A DNA stretch of 64,000 nt, from assembly GCA_963576735.1 (NCBI GenBank), contig OY755184.1, positions 2,480,001 to 2,544,000 of the forward strand, written 5' to 3'. The notes under the pieces are model-generated. The model was given only the letters and a program-made list of their open reading frames with translations. It was not told where the DNA came from and made no database searches. Source of the DNA: Bedellia somnulentella (taxonomy: Eukaryota > Arthropoda > Insecta > Lepidoptera > Bedelliidae). The position numbers and the translations under genes were made by a program. Each line of letters opens with the position of its first letter. Within the stretch, counting starts at the first letter, position 1. Positions 35,401-46,600 of the stretch are shown piece after piece.

Positions 35401-38400
35401 GTAGCCGTCAGACTTCCTATTGCCCAAAAAATTTCTCACTACCCAAACAAACTCTTCCCATGCACATTTCTCGACAGCTGTCATATAGTTGTTAAAATTT
35501 TTGTCATCTATCAACTTCCTGATTTGTGGGCCATCGAAAATACCACCTTTGATTTTCTCACTACTCAATTTTGGAAACACTTTTACAATGTATTTGAAAC
35601 ATTCGCCATCTTTGTTAAGACCTTTTACAAACTGTTTCATCAACCCCAGTTTTATATGCAAAGGAGGCAATATAATTCGGTCTCTGGATACTAGTGGAGC
35701 ATTAATTACATTTTGCTTACCGGGAACCAAAGCCTCCCTGGAGGGCCAGTCTCTTTTTGTCCAGTGCTCAGCTTTAGCTCGGCTGTCCCATAAGCATAGG
35801 AAACAGGGATATTTTGTGTAGCCACTTTGTTGGCCCAGGAGAAAATTTACCATTTTCAAATCAACACATACAACCCAGTTATGTTCCTTGTACTTGATTT
35901 TGTCGAGAACTAAAGATATTGTAGGATATTCTTCTTTAGCCTTTGTAGAATGAGCAATAGGCAAGGAACCAAGTTTGTTACCATTATGTAAAAGTACACA
36001 TTTCAAACTTCGTTTTGACGAATCAATGAACAACCGCCACTGATTTGGATTATACTCTTTTAATCCCATTGCAGTCATTAGGCCCGGAATATCAGTACAA
36101 AACACAAAATTATCTTTTTTGGTAAAGAAAGGAAGTAAATCCTTTTCCCTGTTACGGTAGTACGATATCTTCGTTTCTCTGGTCAACAAATTTCTTTCTT
36201 TCAATCGGGAAGCTAAAATTTCTGACGCCGTTTTAGAGAGTCCAAGGTCCCTGATCAAGTCATTTAGATCATCTTGATTTAGTGGTCGGGGACTACCGTA
36301 GCAATCAAAATCACTGTCGCTACCACTGCCGTCATTTTCGGTTTGTCCGCTGCACTGGTATGGATTTTCCGAAGATGTAGATGGCTGCTGTGGTGTTGAT
36401 GTGTCACTAATACTCAAGACTGGTCTTATGACAGATTTTAAGTTTGGATATATCCACTTAGAGCAATTTTTATGGTTTATTCCTATGATTTTCGTTACAC
36501 AGAAATAACAGTCGTCATGATGGTTGGATGGTTCACGCCAAATCATAGGAGCTTTGTACTTAAAAGTGGGTCTTTTTTTGTTTGCCCACAGTCGTAAAGA
36601 TTCAACACAACTTTTACATGCCAAACTTGGTATCCAAGGTTTAGCGTTTGACGGCAACGGGAACCCAAAGTAGTCGAAGTATGCCTTTTTCACAAAGTCC
36701 GACACATTTAAACGAAATTTTTGGAACATATATTGTCCACAAATAACACAAAAACAATCAGGATTATTTAAACACGTCCTTCTTGAGGAAGACATAATGA
36801 AATTTATAGAGGAACTACTTAAGTTACACCGCTGTTGATAGAAACTACCGACTACTTATGTAAATTCGAGACGGTACCTGTATCTCACTAACTAGAGCTG
36901 CTACAAAAAATCCGAGGGTAGATTTGAAATCAGCGCACCCAAATTAGTAAACAACAGTAGAAAAAATTCATGCAACGAAAAAAAAGTTTGATTTTGTTTT
37001 TTTGTGTAATTTTTCTAACCTTCCCTGACACATGCTTTATGTGTTCTTTAAAGGATAACCTGTCATCCAAAACTACACCTAAGTATTTTAAGGATGAAGA
37101 CCTAACTAAACAAGGACAAGAACACGTGCGATGGGGATAGTAGTGGCATTAATGTATTTGTAAAATATATGTTTTAGCAGGTGCTAGAGCTGCAGTTTTT
37201 GAAAAAGGTATGTATGTAGTTTTTTCCTTATTAAGAGATAGTAAACTACTATTAAGCCACTCATTTATTTGAGCCATTCCTGCCTCCGCTACGGCATAAA
37301 CCTCTGACCAAGTGCTACCGTAGAATATCACCGCTGTATCATCTGCATAACAAAATATTTCTGCATTTTTAAGATCGATACTGCCAATATCATTTAGGTA
37401 AATCGAAAACAGTGTAGGTGAGAGTGTACCACCTTGCGAAACACCAAAGAGGACATCCAGATCCGTACTCCATTGATCACCAACTCTAGTACACTGTTTC
37501 CGATTACTGAGATATGATTTCATCCATTTGTAAGCGATTCCTCTTACGCCCGAGCGGTATAATTTTCTTAACAGTATTGGAATGGACACTGTATCAAAGG
37601 CTTTCCTCAGATCGAGGAAAACCCCTAGACAGTGTTTGCCTTTATCCAGTAACTTAGTTACAGTAGTTACTAGTCCACTTACTGCGTCTTCCGTAGACTT
37701 TCCTTTGCGAAATCCAAATTGTTTCTCATACAGTATGTTTTTCTTTTCTAAGAAGTTACTAAGCCTGATGTTAACTATTTTCTCTAATACTTAGGAGATT
37801 GACGGGAGCAAGGAGATAGATATAGTTTTCCGAAGTATATTCACCAAGAAAACCGAATTAGCTGCGAGTTTCATCACATTTGATCGCAACGTGTGTAGAA
37901 AGAGAGATTGAAATTGATTTCAAACTAAAGTTTCACTAGTTTCGTTGCTGTTTCGTTTCATCGTGTGTTCTGGGCCTTAGCATCTTTAATAGTATATAAA
38001 CGCGACATACTTAATTCCTTAGGCTTAATACTAATCCTAATGATGAAAAGGCTAGCCTCTCGTTAAAAAACGCGACGACGTCCCCTAAAATTATAAAAAA
38101 GAAAAACTATTTAAACTTTACCTGATTCTCCACAAGAGTACCACAAACATGATCCTTCTTCTGACAACATCGACTGCATTCTTTGCAGTGGAAGAACGTC
38201 GGTTTCACACACCTCTTGCACCGATCACAGTGCGAATAGGTCATGCCATTCTTACTCGTACAACTTCGACATTTACCACAATGGCTGTTAGTAGCTGACA
38301 CATAGAATTTACACTTGTCACAGTACTTATATTTGCTGTCTGCAGAAAGGTCGAGAGAAGAAAGAGGCAAGTTGGTAAAGAATCGCACTGGAGAACCGAA

Positions 38401-41400
38401 TTTGCGACCTTGGCTTGTCTTGTTTTGGAACTTTTTGTGGTTTTCGTATTCTACCTGGAATGTATATAGTTAGTTATTAGAAATATAGTATAATGACGGG
38501 CCGTGTATGCTTAGAATAGTTCTATCCTATCTCTTCTCAAGGGTGTTGCATAAGGCTACATAGGTCTCAGTATGTAATAGAAACCTATCACTATAAATCC
38601 TTCATTTGACCATCTGTTTTTCCATGAATACCCGAAAACGCCTGAGAAGTATTAAGCTTTGGCTATACCTTTCTAGAATTAAAGTGGTTAGTAGCCGTCT
38701 AAGGATAGTTAGGTAGCTGCACACGCCAATACTTGCACAATGGTTGACAGAGTAATTCTGTCGCATTTCTTTTTCTCTATTTAATGTCGCAACAAATACG
38801 TAAACATCATAACACATCATTATCCTACATGACAAGATTATCGTGAAATTTCAAATAAAATGGGATATTGTTATTCTAATTATGCTAATGTAATCCAATA
38901 TAACACAAGTCATTGGCAATGGACCTTATTAGGACAAATATTATTTTCGGGTTAATATCTCAGCAAGGATACCAAACAATAAACTTAAAAATATACTTAT
39001 TTACATAGGACACTTACCTGAAAATCATGCATCTTTATTTCAGGCACCATATTACAAATATAAGGTTCAGAGAAATAAGGGAACGCCCATATAACAGGGA
39101 GTAACTCTTTACTTGTATTATTCACTATAGCATAAGTCTCAGACAAATCCTTCAATGTTTGCACCAACGGCTCCACGCGCCCTCCGAAAGGCGGATCCAT
39201 CACTATACATAGTCCTCCGGCGCTATTGAAAAAGATAATAATATAAGTAAATCTTCAGTTAAAATTATTTCAATAGCTTTTCTACATCACAGAAACGCTT
39301 TATTTAAAACTAACCTAGAATTCTTCAAAAACTTTCTAACCAGCAACTCATCATCTCGGCCATTGAAGAAGTAATTGTTGAACATATTATAATAGACATA
39401 TTTATCGGGTGGGTTGAACTGAGCATGTCTCTCGTCGTAGTCAAGAAGCAAGGAAGAGAAGTCAGTGCGGGATGAAATAGCGTCGTGGACTGATGGAGTA
39501 CCAATGCAGAGGACATTTCTGAAAGAAAAGTTTAAAATAAGTTGTGAGAAATAGGTAGTGGCTGATTGTGTGGATGAAATTCCTCAACCACTTGTGGAAG
39601 TTGAGTGGGGAACAGATTGTAAATTAAATGTTTTTGCTGATGGGTCTCCAACCACATTACCCAAAAAGCCTCAATACCCTGTTGCCTCTTACAAACACCC
39701 AAGTGCTATTCTAAGCTGACACTACATATCTAGATCAATATTTATCTTTGGTTTTATCGACCAGTAAATGCCATGATTATATTTTTTCTTTGCTTGACTT
39801 GCAATAATGGTAACTGAGACAAAAAAATAATTTTAGAAGGGGTTTAGACAAAATTATTGTATTTAAATAGCAGACTTCTTTAGAGCCCCAACAACTATCA
39901 GTCCTGGGAGCAATGTGTAGATTATACTTTACTAAAGTAACAGTAAATACCGGATATTGTTTTTCTTCAGAATGCTGAAAATAGCTCCAATAGATTTCTT
40001 TGCAAAAAGATATTGCGCCTCTACAGTATCATTATCCAGAGCTGGCAGCCAAGAAGACGGAGTACTGAGCTGTTCATCCGTGATAGGAGTTATAACTCTG
40101 TGATCCTTGCTGTGCTTGTTGTTTTTTCTCACAACAAACAGCTCATTGCAAGTGACACAGTAAGCTCTGCTAGATGGATGCTGTGATTTTATCTGAAAAA
40201 ACATTACATATATTTTGTAAGAATTTTGCATTTCAAATTTTTAAACCAGGCTGTCACTATGCATTTAAGTTACATGTACAAAATATTGACAATGATAATA
40301 TAGTCAACCGTGTAGTGTCAACTTAGAATAGCACTAACCCACTTCTTCCCTTCCCTTCCCTTCCCTTAAGGTGTTCATAACAGGTGGCTAAGGGTATTAG
40401 GGCTATTTAAGTGATTTTTGGGCGATGTTAAGAAGATACCCATCACCAAAACCTTGGATTTACAATCTTATCCCCACACAACTTCCAAAAGTGGCTGAGG
40501 AATTTCTTATTCTAAAGCTCTGGCTACCCCTTCTAGGGATTTATTTCCGTGAGTATGTATGTATGATAATAAAGAGTACTTTTGGGAAACCTAGAGGCCC
40601 TGCTCTGGCCAGCAGTGGTTTCGCAATTCAAAGTGTAATGTTCCCATGTTTTCATCCCATTGTATAACTTAAGATTGAAAATATGAATTGTAAAGAAATA
40701 GTAAGAACATAACTTTACTTTTTTTAAGAGTTACTGATGACACCCATGCACAACTATGAAATCAAAGCTACAATAACCTCAGGCTCAATAAAGCCAATGC
40801 TAAACAAACCTGGACGCAGTAGGTAACACAAAAACCAAAATTCTGAATGAATGGATGGAGTAAATTAGCAGGTACCCATGTACAATGGTCTTAGAGACAT
40901 GCTAGTACAGAAATCATTAATTTAATATATTTGGGTGAATATTTTATAACCGGCCAAATCGGGGCCCAGGGGATTTTTCTTATTTATTGCTAAGTAATGT
41001 TTGTAATAACATTAAAAACCGGAAATCAGTTTAATATTCTACTTGCGCACCAAACTTTGGAGCTTTTCACAGGATTCTAATTAAGTAAAAACTTCAAAAA
41101 TAAGGGTAAATAGTCATTTTCCTGTCAGGGGACATTACATGGTTCTCATCTTTACGCCAACAAAATAATTAATATGAATATAAATATTATATTTGCTTTT
41201 AAACATTCTGGTGACAAAATATGTCATCTTAATTCATGAGTATTTTTTTATATAGTGCGTAAACATTTTCCAGTTTTTTTTTTAAAAAAGGTCTGGCGAT
41301 AATCATGCGCGTCATTATCCTGTGTAAAGTTTGTTTGAACTTGACTCTTTATAAGCAAAATGACGGTGAGCATGCCATAGTGCATGGTATAGGTGCTACT

Positions 41401-44400
41401 TTACTGACCTCCGCCACGCCAACAAGTTTCGCGTTTTCGTTTCCCTGATCGAAATAATCTATCTGAACCATTTGTTTTCCTGCCGTGACCGGCATTTTAG
41501 TCATTAGCCTGTCATCAATTATTTCGCTCAAAGAATAAGTTATAACATGATAATTCACATTTTGTGGTGCTTTTACTTAAGTTACCCTATGCCTTGATAC
41601 ATTTTCCTCATTTTTTGCATGATTTTACGAGTAAACTAAACTTTTATGTAAAATAAACATTTTCCTGTCATATTTAAATCAGGAAAATGACATCCAGCCA
41701 GGATTATGACCAGTTATGGTTCTAATGAACAAGAAAAACTGCATAGTGCTACATTTTGAATATCATCCTTTTATCCAGGGATATGGATATAATGTAATAG
41801 TGTTGTAGAACAATTAACAGTACATTTTATGGGTTTTAAGTATTGAAACAAAGATTAACCCAAAATTGCAAGTGAATACTAGTGAATGATTTAATTTAGT
41901 TATGCAGACAGTGATGCTAGCTGGTAAACACATTTGTTTTAAACTAAGGATGAATTCAAGGTTCTATACTGCGTTACCTTTCTTTCAGGAACATTATATT
42001 GCCTATAACAAATTTAAATCAAATCGCTTATCAACGTTATGAATATTAAGTTTTTCTAATATAACACCAAAGAAGATGACTCACGAAAAACTAATACCTA
42101 CATTCACGATATTTTTTCCTAATGAGGGTTGGCAGATACAGCTAAAATATCGCAGTGTAAGAGATTAAAAAAAGAAACACATTTAAAAATTCTCACAAGT
42201 TCTAAACTCTACTACCACCATTTCGAGGATGTACAGCATGAACAATAAGAATGAGTAACAATTTATCAGATATCACAAGCATTTACCAGACGCTCCTGTA
42301 CAAAAAATAATATCACTATCACTCCAAAAATTTAGGACTATCATGCAATAAGATTAGTGAAAAAGGGTAATGTGGTAAATGGGGTACTGAATAGCAGTGC
42401 ATGGTGCATTTTTTATTCTTAGGCTTATGGCAGCGAAGGTTTGGTGTGGCATAAGAAGCTTGAAAGCAGAGTGAAAGCAATAGAGATGAGATCTATCAGA
42501 AAAAAAAGGTTTTTGGCCCAGTAGTGAAACACAAACAGCTCATTATATAATAACAAAAGATTATCTGATCGCGTAACAAATTGTGTGTTTCGTAAAAGGT
42601 GCGGTGTGAATAACGATATTCAGACAACGGCAGCAACTAGAGAAGCAGCTAAATTTAATATCCATTAAAAAGGAAACCTAACGTACTTGGAAACTTTTCT
42701 ATTTATAAGAGTAACCCAGCGAAAAAGAAAGCTTAACAAAATGAAGGTTTTATAACTTTTGCCTCTCAAATGAGAAGGTGATTTCTATCCCGTTCCCAAA
42801 GCTACATTCGAAAGGGAACACGGTTCCTTTTCAAACTGTGAAGGGTTAAGAAAACCTTACCCGTAGATTTTCTGAAGGAGGAAATTAAGTTAAATAAATA
42901 CTCCGATAAAAGGAACCCACAAGAGAAAGCGCTTGGATACAGGTACAGGATGGTTAATTTTAAATATTATGATAAATATGGAGATTATAGCCAATGTAGA
43001 TGGTAATGTTAAAACAGGATAAAAAGAAAATGACAATAAAAATTGGCTTAAAATTGCAGATTAACAAAGTGTGTAGAATAAAAGTGCATGTATTAAAACA
43101 CAGATGATATAGACAAATCTTGTAAGGTTCGCTAGGATCTTAGAAAGTGGAGATAGGTGTCTGCCACCTCAATGGGAACTAATGGCACTGAACAGACTAG
43201 TAACAGAGATACTAAGGATGTACATACATACATATACTCACGCCATTATTTTCCATTGGGATAGACAGAAAACTTCACTTTGAACTATCCTGGCAAACCT
43301 CCCTCCTATCTTTATTCACATCCATTAATCTTTTCAAACATGCTCTTTTATTCTCATTATATGTATGTAAATAACAGCTAAAGAAATTACAAAAGGCATT
43401 CAGAAACATAAAACAAGTGACTAAATGCCACTCCGTAGAATATAATAAAGTCTTACTCAGAAAATAAATAAGAAATAATTTCTTGAGGAGACCATGTTTT
43501 TTTATATATTATTCAAACGGGAACTGAATTGAGAGTATTGCTTACTTGTAATAAGTCAAGAATAAGCCTTAACAAAGTTTTATAGATATGAATGACAGGA
43601 AAAACATGAATGAATTACATGATTATTCGTTCATTCGTCATTTTCCTGTGGGACGTGTCATTTTCCTGTATACTGATTTTATAAATTTGCTTATAAAAGG
43701 CAAATTTTTATTTAAACTTGCGGGTCTCAAACATATTTATATCCTTAAATACATGCTCAATCTAAACATAGTCATTAAGTGTAATAAACTAATAAATATT
43801 TTTTTTAAAAAACTGATCTGAATTTGCCCAGTTATAAAATATTCACCCATTTATCTTATTATAAAAAATGCTAATGAGAAACCAGACAGGGATTTTATAA
43901 AGCTATTAGAGCTGCCATATTTTCTTACAATATCAAGACACAATAGCTTTATTCTATGCACATTAGCAACACTATGAAAAACAGTAAATATTTACGAAGT
44001 TTTATTTATGGAGTAGGCATTTATGTTTAACGTGTCATTAATAATTTAGTTATTATGTCTATCTTGGTAAGCTTCCGCTATATAAGTCCTTATAATCAAC
44101 CAAAAACCACATACCTCATTTCGGTGCTTCCACAGGGCATTTTTATCAACCCTGTGCATTAAATTTATATACTTTTCATTGCGTTTCTTCACGCCTTCTT
44201 TGGCCCAGTCTTCTTCCGTGATATGAACAGTGCAATCTTTTTTGTTTCTGCACAAGGAGCATGCGAAATACCTACTATTTTCGTTAGCGAAGAGCAAAGT
44301 AGGTCCATGCAGGCATAATGGGTGTGAGGTTACTTCTTTAGCGATTACCCCCACCGGTGTGCTTTTGGGGGCATTGGTAGATACCTGTACAGCAGCTTTG

Positions 44401-44411
44401 CGTTTACCCAT
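32441..44411 (-). CDS. ZCCHC4: ZCCHC4, 28S rRNA N6-adenosine methyltransferase (six exons)
   Basis: ZCCHC4 methylates one adenosine of 28S rRNA using S-adenosylmethionine, in the nucleus/nucleolus. Exons on the minus strand are 44411-44115, 40192-39951, 39518-39315, 39222-39018, 38454-38122 and 32548-32441. Splice borders are GT/AG and phases agree (0, 2, 2, 0, 0). The product is 462 aa against 513 in human. Exon 1 has the zinc-binding GRF-like block (HPLCLHGPTLLF, then FACSLCRNKKDC). Exon 3 opens with the SAM-binding edge (NVLCIGTPSVHD). Exon 4 has the catalytic DPPF motif (MDPPFGGRVEPL, about residue 258). Exon 5 holds a long run of C-x2-C pairs (DHHC-like zinc ribbon). Exon 6 is a CCHC knuckle (CYNCNEPGHKQVTC) with a basic tail. 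All key motifs are intact. Intron 5 is 5.6 kb of nested transposons. Confidence 0.93.
32654..33398. mobile_element. Non-autonomous hAT element, 8-bp target duplication
   Basis: The ends CAGTGTTGGGCAAAAAGTAATT and the complement of CAGAGTTGGGCGTAATTAAT are typical hAT termini. The 8-bp duplication GTCATAAG flanks it (32646-32653 and 33399-33406). Between the ends are AT-rich (AATTAC)n-like arms and a remnant of the transposase (32941-33159, minus). Confidence 0.9.
32941..33159 (-). pseudogene. hAT transposase C-terminal dimerisation-domain remnant
   Basis: The motif SSGPVERLFSYA, then KSHKLSDEMFEMRVVLKSN, matches the C-terminal hATC dimerisation domain. Everything upstream, including the catalytic residues, is missing. 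Confidence 0.8.
34952..36976 (-). mobile_element. TIR element encoding a 560-aa protein, inserted in a LINE
   Basis: Imperfect inverted repeats of about 100 bp bound it. The outer edge is GTTGCATGA (34952) against its complement (ending 36976). Two inner blocks are strictly inverted: CGCTGATTTCAAA (34993 and 36941 regions) and TTGTAGCAGCTCTAGTT (about 35022 and 36904). The LINE reading frame resumes on the other side. No target duplication was recognised. The TIRs and a single intact gene indicate a DNA transposon. Confidence 0.72.
35113..36795 (-). CDS. 560-aa protein of a multicopy arthropod family (probable transposase)
   Basis: One uninterrupted frame. The N-terminus has C-x2-C pairs (CFCVICGQYM, then CKSCVE at about 60 and a CYFC at about 98), suggesting zinc binding. 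A serine/acid linker follows (about 130-165). The rest is a well-conserved globular region containing FIDSSKRSLKCVLLHNG, YPCFLCLWDSRA and a C-terminal block ending GDLSEEQGERFHQD, then YQGYWNEHMMADYCW. Closely similar proteins are, to my knowledge, present in many copies in insect and other animal genomes without an assigned function. Acidic residues in strand-like contexts (VCVDLKMV, FIDSSK) could form a DDE-type centre, but that is a guess. The frame lies between two long inverted repeats, which favours a transposase role. Confidence 0.75.
   Translation of the reverse strand: MSSSRRTCLNNPDCFCVICGQYMFQKFRLNVSDFVKKAYFDYFGFPLPSNAKPWIPSLACKSCVESLRLWANKKRPTFKYKAPMIWREPSNHHDDCYFCVTKIIGINHKNCSKWIYPNLKSVIRPVLSISDTSTPQQPSTSSENPYQCSGQTENDGSGSDSDFDCYGSPRPLNQDDLNDLIRDLGLSKTASEILASRLKERNLLTRETKISYYRNREKDLLPFFTKKDNFVFCTDIPGLMTAMGLKEYNPNQWRLFIDSSKRSLKCVLLHNGNKLGSLPIAHSTKAKEEYPTISLVLDKIKYKEHNWVVCVDLKMVNFLLGQQSGYTKYPCFLCLWDSRAKAEHWTKRDWPSREALVPGKQNVINAPLVSRDRIILPPLHIKLGLMKQFVKGLNKDGECFKYIVKVFPKLSSEKIKGGIFDGPQIRKLIDDKNFNNYMTAVEKCAWEEFVWVVRNFLGNRKSDGYIQHVEQLLIHFQRLGCNMSIKLHYLHSHLDYFPENLGDLSEEQGERFHQDIRTMEERYQGYWNEHMMADYCWSIQNSTHNTSHSRKSKKRKFYSE
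38505..38735 (+). repeat. Highly diverged family B copy (ZCCHC4 intron 4)
   Basis: GTGTATGCTTAGAATAG and CAAGGGTGTTGCATAAGGCTAC keep the order of the family B 5' part. The remainder is hard to align, so this is weakly supported. Confidence 0.35.
39570..39727 (-). repeat. Family B retroposon (minus orientation, ZCCHC4 intron 2)
   Basis: Given as read on the plus strand: GAAATTCCTCAACCACTTGTGGAAGTTGAGTGGGGA, then TGATGGGTCTCCAACC and AGTGCTATTCTAAGCTGACACTAC. These are the complements of the family B blocks in reverse order. Confidence 0.75.
40313..40566 (+). repeat. Family B retroposon (ZCCHC4 intron 1) with CCCTT expansion
   Basis: A full-length copy: GTAGTGTCAACTTAGAATAGC, middle TTTTTGGGCGATG, CAAAAGTGGCTGAGG, then GGGATTTATTTCCGTGAGT and a TATG tail. 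A run of four CTTCC-type units near 40350 replaces the usual TTCCGGTGGG block. Confidence 0.78.
40933..43848. mobile_element. DNA transposon, GGGT termini, ATTT target duplication, subterminal 14-mer array
   Basis: The termini GGGTGAATATTTTATAACCGG and the complement of GGGTGAATATTTTATAACTGG are inverted over about 28 bp with three or fewer mismatches. ATTT flanks both ends (40929-40932 and 43849-43852). The word GTCATTTTCCTGTC and close variants cluster near the ends: 41113, about 41311, 41658, 41680 (inverted), 43594 (inverted), 43638 and 43657. They are absent from the middle. A 69-aa minus frame (41349-41558) may be the end of a broken transposase. A family A pair was inserted at about 43115-43365. 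It lies in ZCCHC4 intron 1. Confidence 0.8.
43115..43365. repeat. Two family A copies in inverted tandem
   Basis: The first (43115-43195, plus) reads GTAAGGTTCGCTAGGATC to CCTCAATGGGAACTAATGGC. The second (43215-43365, minus) runs ATATACTCACGCCATTATTTTCC through CATCCATTAATCTTTTC to ATGCTCTTTTATTC. Both are diverged. They are nested in the transposon 40933-43848. Confidence 0.65.
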
Positions 44412-45096
44412 CGTATGTGATAAAATAACAGAAATACTACTCTAAATAAACATTAAATACCATAAACCTTAATCGGGTTTGAATATTTACGAAATGAAAT
44501 GAAATGAACCACCACGTTGAATTGACATTGACGTGACATTGATTGATGACAAACAATGGATGGCTTGTTAGTTGTTATGTCAAATTCATTAAAGTTTGCG
44601 ATTAATCGATTCATTTCATTTTTTATCTGATTGCAAAAATGCAATATCTCATGGAATTTATTTATATATTTTATTAAAGGACCTACTTTATACATACACT
44701 GCAGTAAGAGACATAATTGTTAATAACAATCCGTTACTTTGTCGTTCATCACGAGAACATTAAATGATATTATTATTTAAAAACGTAAAACAGAGAAGAG
44801 ACTAATGCCAATATTATGATGTATATAAAAAAAAACTAGATAAAAATAAAGAAAAGAACATGATATCACTGTCGAATCAGGGTCTCCGCTGCCGGAGTGT
44901 AGAACAGATGTGATAGCTTTGTTCACATCGTCAAGGCATGTTGAAGATCTCGCTATATAAAAAAAATAGTAAAGTGCAAATGCATCAGAAAACATAACCA
45001 TCTCATAATATTATGCACCATAAATGCTAAGTCTTTTATGTAGGTCAGAAACATGAATGGTCCAAGCCAAGTATTGAGCATTTTAATCTAAATAAT

Positions 45097-45597
45097 GCAA
45101 TTCGGTATGCAAAGTTTTTTTTTGGTATTTATTAAATATTTTTATTCGATAGCAAACATGAAAATAAAGGACCAATTTGAATATTTTTCATTTAAAATGA
45201 GTAATTGTAAAGTTATGATTTTTTAAAGATTGTTCAACTTTTGTACTTAATGACGTCATCGATCGAAAATATCACGTAGCGACATGCAAATAAAGCGAAA
45301 TGTTTAATAAAAATGTTGCTAATTGCATAACATTTCACGATTTTGTGATCTCAAATGAAATTATTACTATAATATACTAAAGAAACCTATAATTTTCGAT
45401 ATTTTATTAATGAACTGCAAAAACAAATGTCTTTGAAATAACACTGAAGGTCAAATACTGTTGCAGTTTTTTGACAAAATAACGGTCATCTTAGCTTTGT
45501 TTATTTTAATTCCAAGAAAATATTGTTTAAAAACATAATAACTCGAAATGGTTTCGCAATCAGCACCACTTTTGTAAAACTTTGCATACCGAATTGC
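45097..45597. mobile_element. Family D TIR element (complete, 501 bp)
   Basis: The inverted ends GCAATTCGGTATGCAAAGTTTT and AAAACTTTGCATACCGAATTGC are exact over 22 bp. It is the uninterrupted relative of 7150-8336 on the opposite strand. There is no coding capacity and no obvious target duplication. It is a MITE of unassigned superfamily. Confidence 0.82.
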
Positions 45598-45654
45598 CTT
45601 TTCGACGCAATTTCAGGATTATGCGAGGTCATTAATGTGTTATGCATTTTACAG

Positions 45655-46600
45655 TTGAGGTATGGAAATCAAGATAACCGGGTTAGGTGGGACAATAAAG
45701 TTTCTGAGTTTCAGGCTGGGGTGTGGAGTAAGACAAGGTGGACTTACGTCCCCCAAACTGTTTAACCTATATATAAATGACCTGATCGTTGGGCTCAGCA
45801 GCAAGCGCATCGGATGTCGCGTGGATGATGTTACTATAAATAACATCAGTTACGCTGACGATATGGTCTTGCTGACATCATCAGTCAGAGCTCTGAATAA
45901 TTTGCTTCATATGTGTGAAGAGTACGCTCTGAAGCACGGTTTGGCGTATAATCATAAGAAGAGCGAGTACATGGTCTTTAGGGCTGTCGGTGGAAAGATT
46001 CCTGATCATGTTCCAACAATCAAATTAAATGGTGTTGAGCTTAAGCGAGTGTACCAATTTAAATATCTAGGACACTTTATTACTGACGACCTTAAGGACC
46101 ATGCAGATATAGAGAGGGAACGTAGGGCGATGGCAGTCAGGTGTAATATGCTGGTACGCAGTACGCGCATACGCTGGTGGCATCTGGCATGTTTGCCGCG
46201 GCGCGCACTGATGACTTTTACGCGATAATGCGCAAAAAGGCAGCGTCATTGCTCTGCAGAGTTCGGGCTAGCTCTAACTCCATTCTGAAAACCATCGCAG
46301 GAAGGTACGACTCGCCAATCTTTCGTCATCTCTCCAATGTATTGGTTAGGGGGAATGAGGGGCAAATTTATAGAAACTGATTTTATGTTTAATTGAGTTT
46401 TAGTTTTGATTTAATGTAATTTTTAATTTGATCTAAATTGTAATTTATTTTTATTTTGTTTTGATTTAAATCGTAATTTATTTTAATTTGATGTAATTGT
46501 TAATTTAATTTCATTTTAATTTTTAATACTAATATAGCTCTTAAGTGTTACTAATACAAATGGATCCATTGATATCTGAAATAAATAAATTATTATTATT
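45655..46600 (+). pseudogene. LINE reverse-transcriptase fragment (palm to C-terminus) with frame changes
   Basis: The first codons (RYGNQDNRVRW, about 45655-45700) are in a different frame from the next block at 45705-46200. That block carries CGVRQGGLTSPKLFNLYIND, the active site SYADDMVLL and FKYLGHFITDDL. Another frame change near 46185 leads to RKKAASLLCRVRASSNSIL and the stop at 46378. The 3' UTR ends in (ATT)n near 46600. A 5'-truncated, frameshifted LINE between ZCCHC4 and C1QBP. Confidence 0.82.

Larger units (their letters stand above)
34417..37795 (-). pseudogene. 5'-truncated LINE reverse transcriptase, split by a 2-kb inverted-repeat element
   Basis: The upstream part (37793-37000, minus) encodes a long stretch of RT: LEKKNILYEKQFGFRKGKSTED, then FLDLRKAFDTV, SQGGTLSPTLFSIYLND and the active-site YADDTAV, then LKYLGVVLDDRLSFKEH. 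The C-terminal thumb part continues beyond the insert at 34951-34417 (ICQSIIMYCLSIWGG). It is a Jockey/CR1-like element whose 5' end was lost at about 37795. The insertion at 34952-36976 makes it non-functional. Confidence 0.85.
33490..37973. mobile_element. Possible outer TIR element containing the LINE and a further insert
   Basis: GGCCCAGATTAAACGGTGAAACCAAACTGC (33490 onward) is inverted at the right as the complement of GGCCCAGAACACACGATGAAACGAAACAGC, ending near 37973. Near the left end, minus-strand DNA at 33832-33530 looks like a broken frame starting MPSSSDEELI, a start seen in some Harbinger proteins. The target duplication was not resolved (CTAA and TTAG flank the two ends). The whole stretch would be an old transposon later hit by a LINE. 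Confidence 0.45.

Noticed and set aside
35317..35821. Plus-strand frames of 110-125 aa opposite the 560-aa gene
   Set aside because: They are antisense shadows of a conserved coding frame.
44777..45001. 74-aa minus frame upstream of ZCCHC4
   Set aside because: It has no recognisable domain or splice context and is AT-rich.
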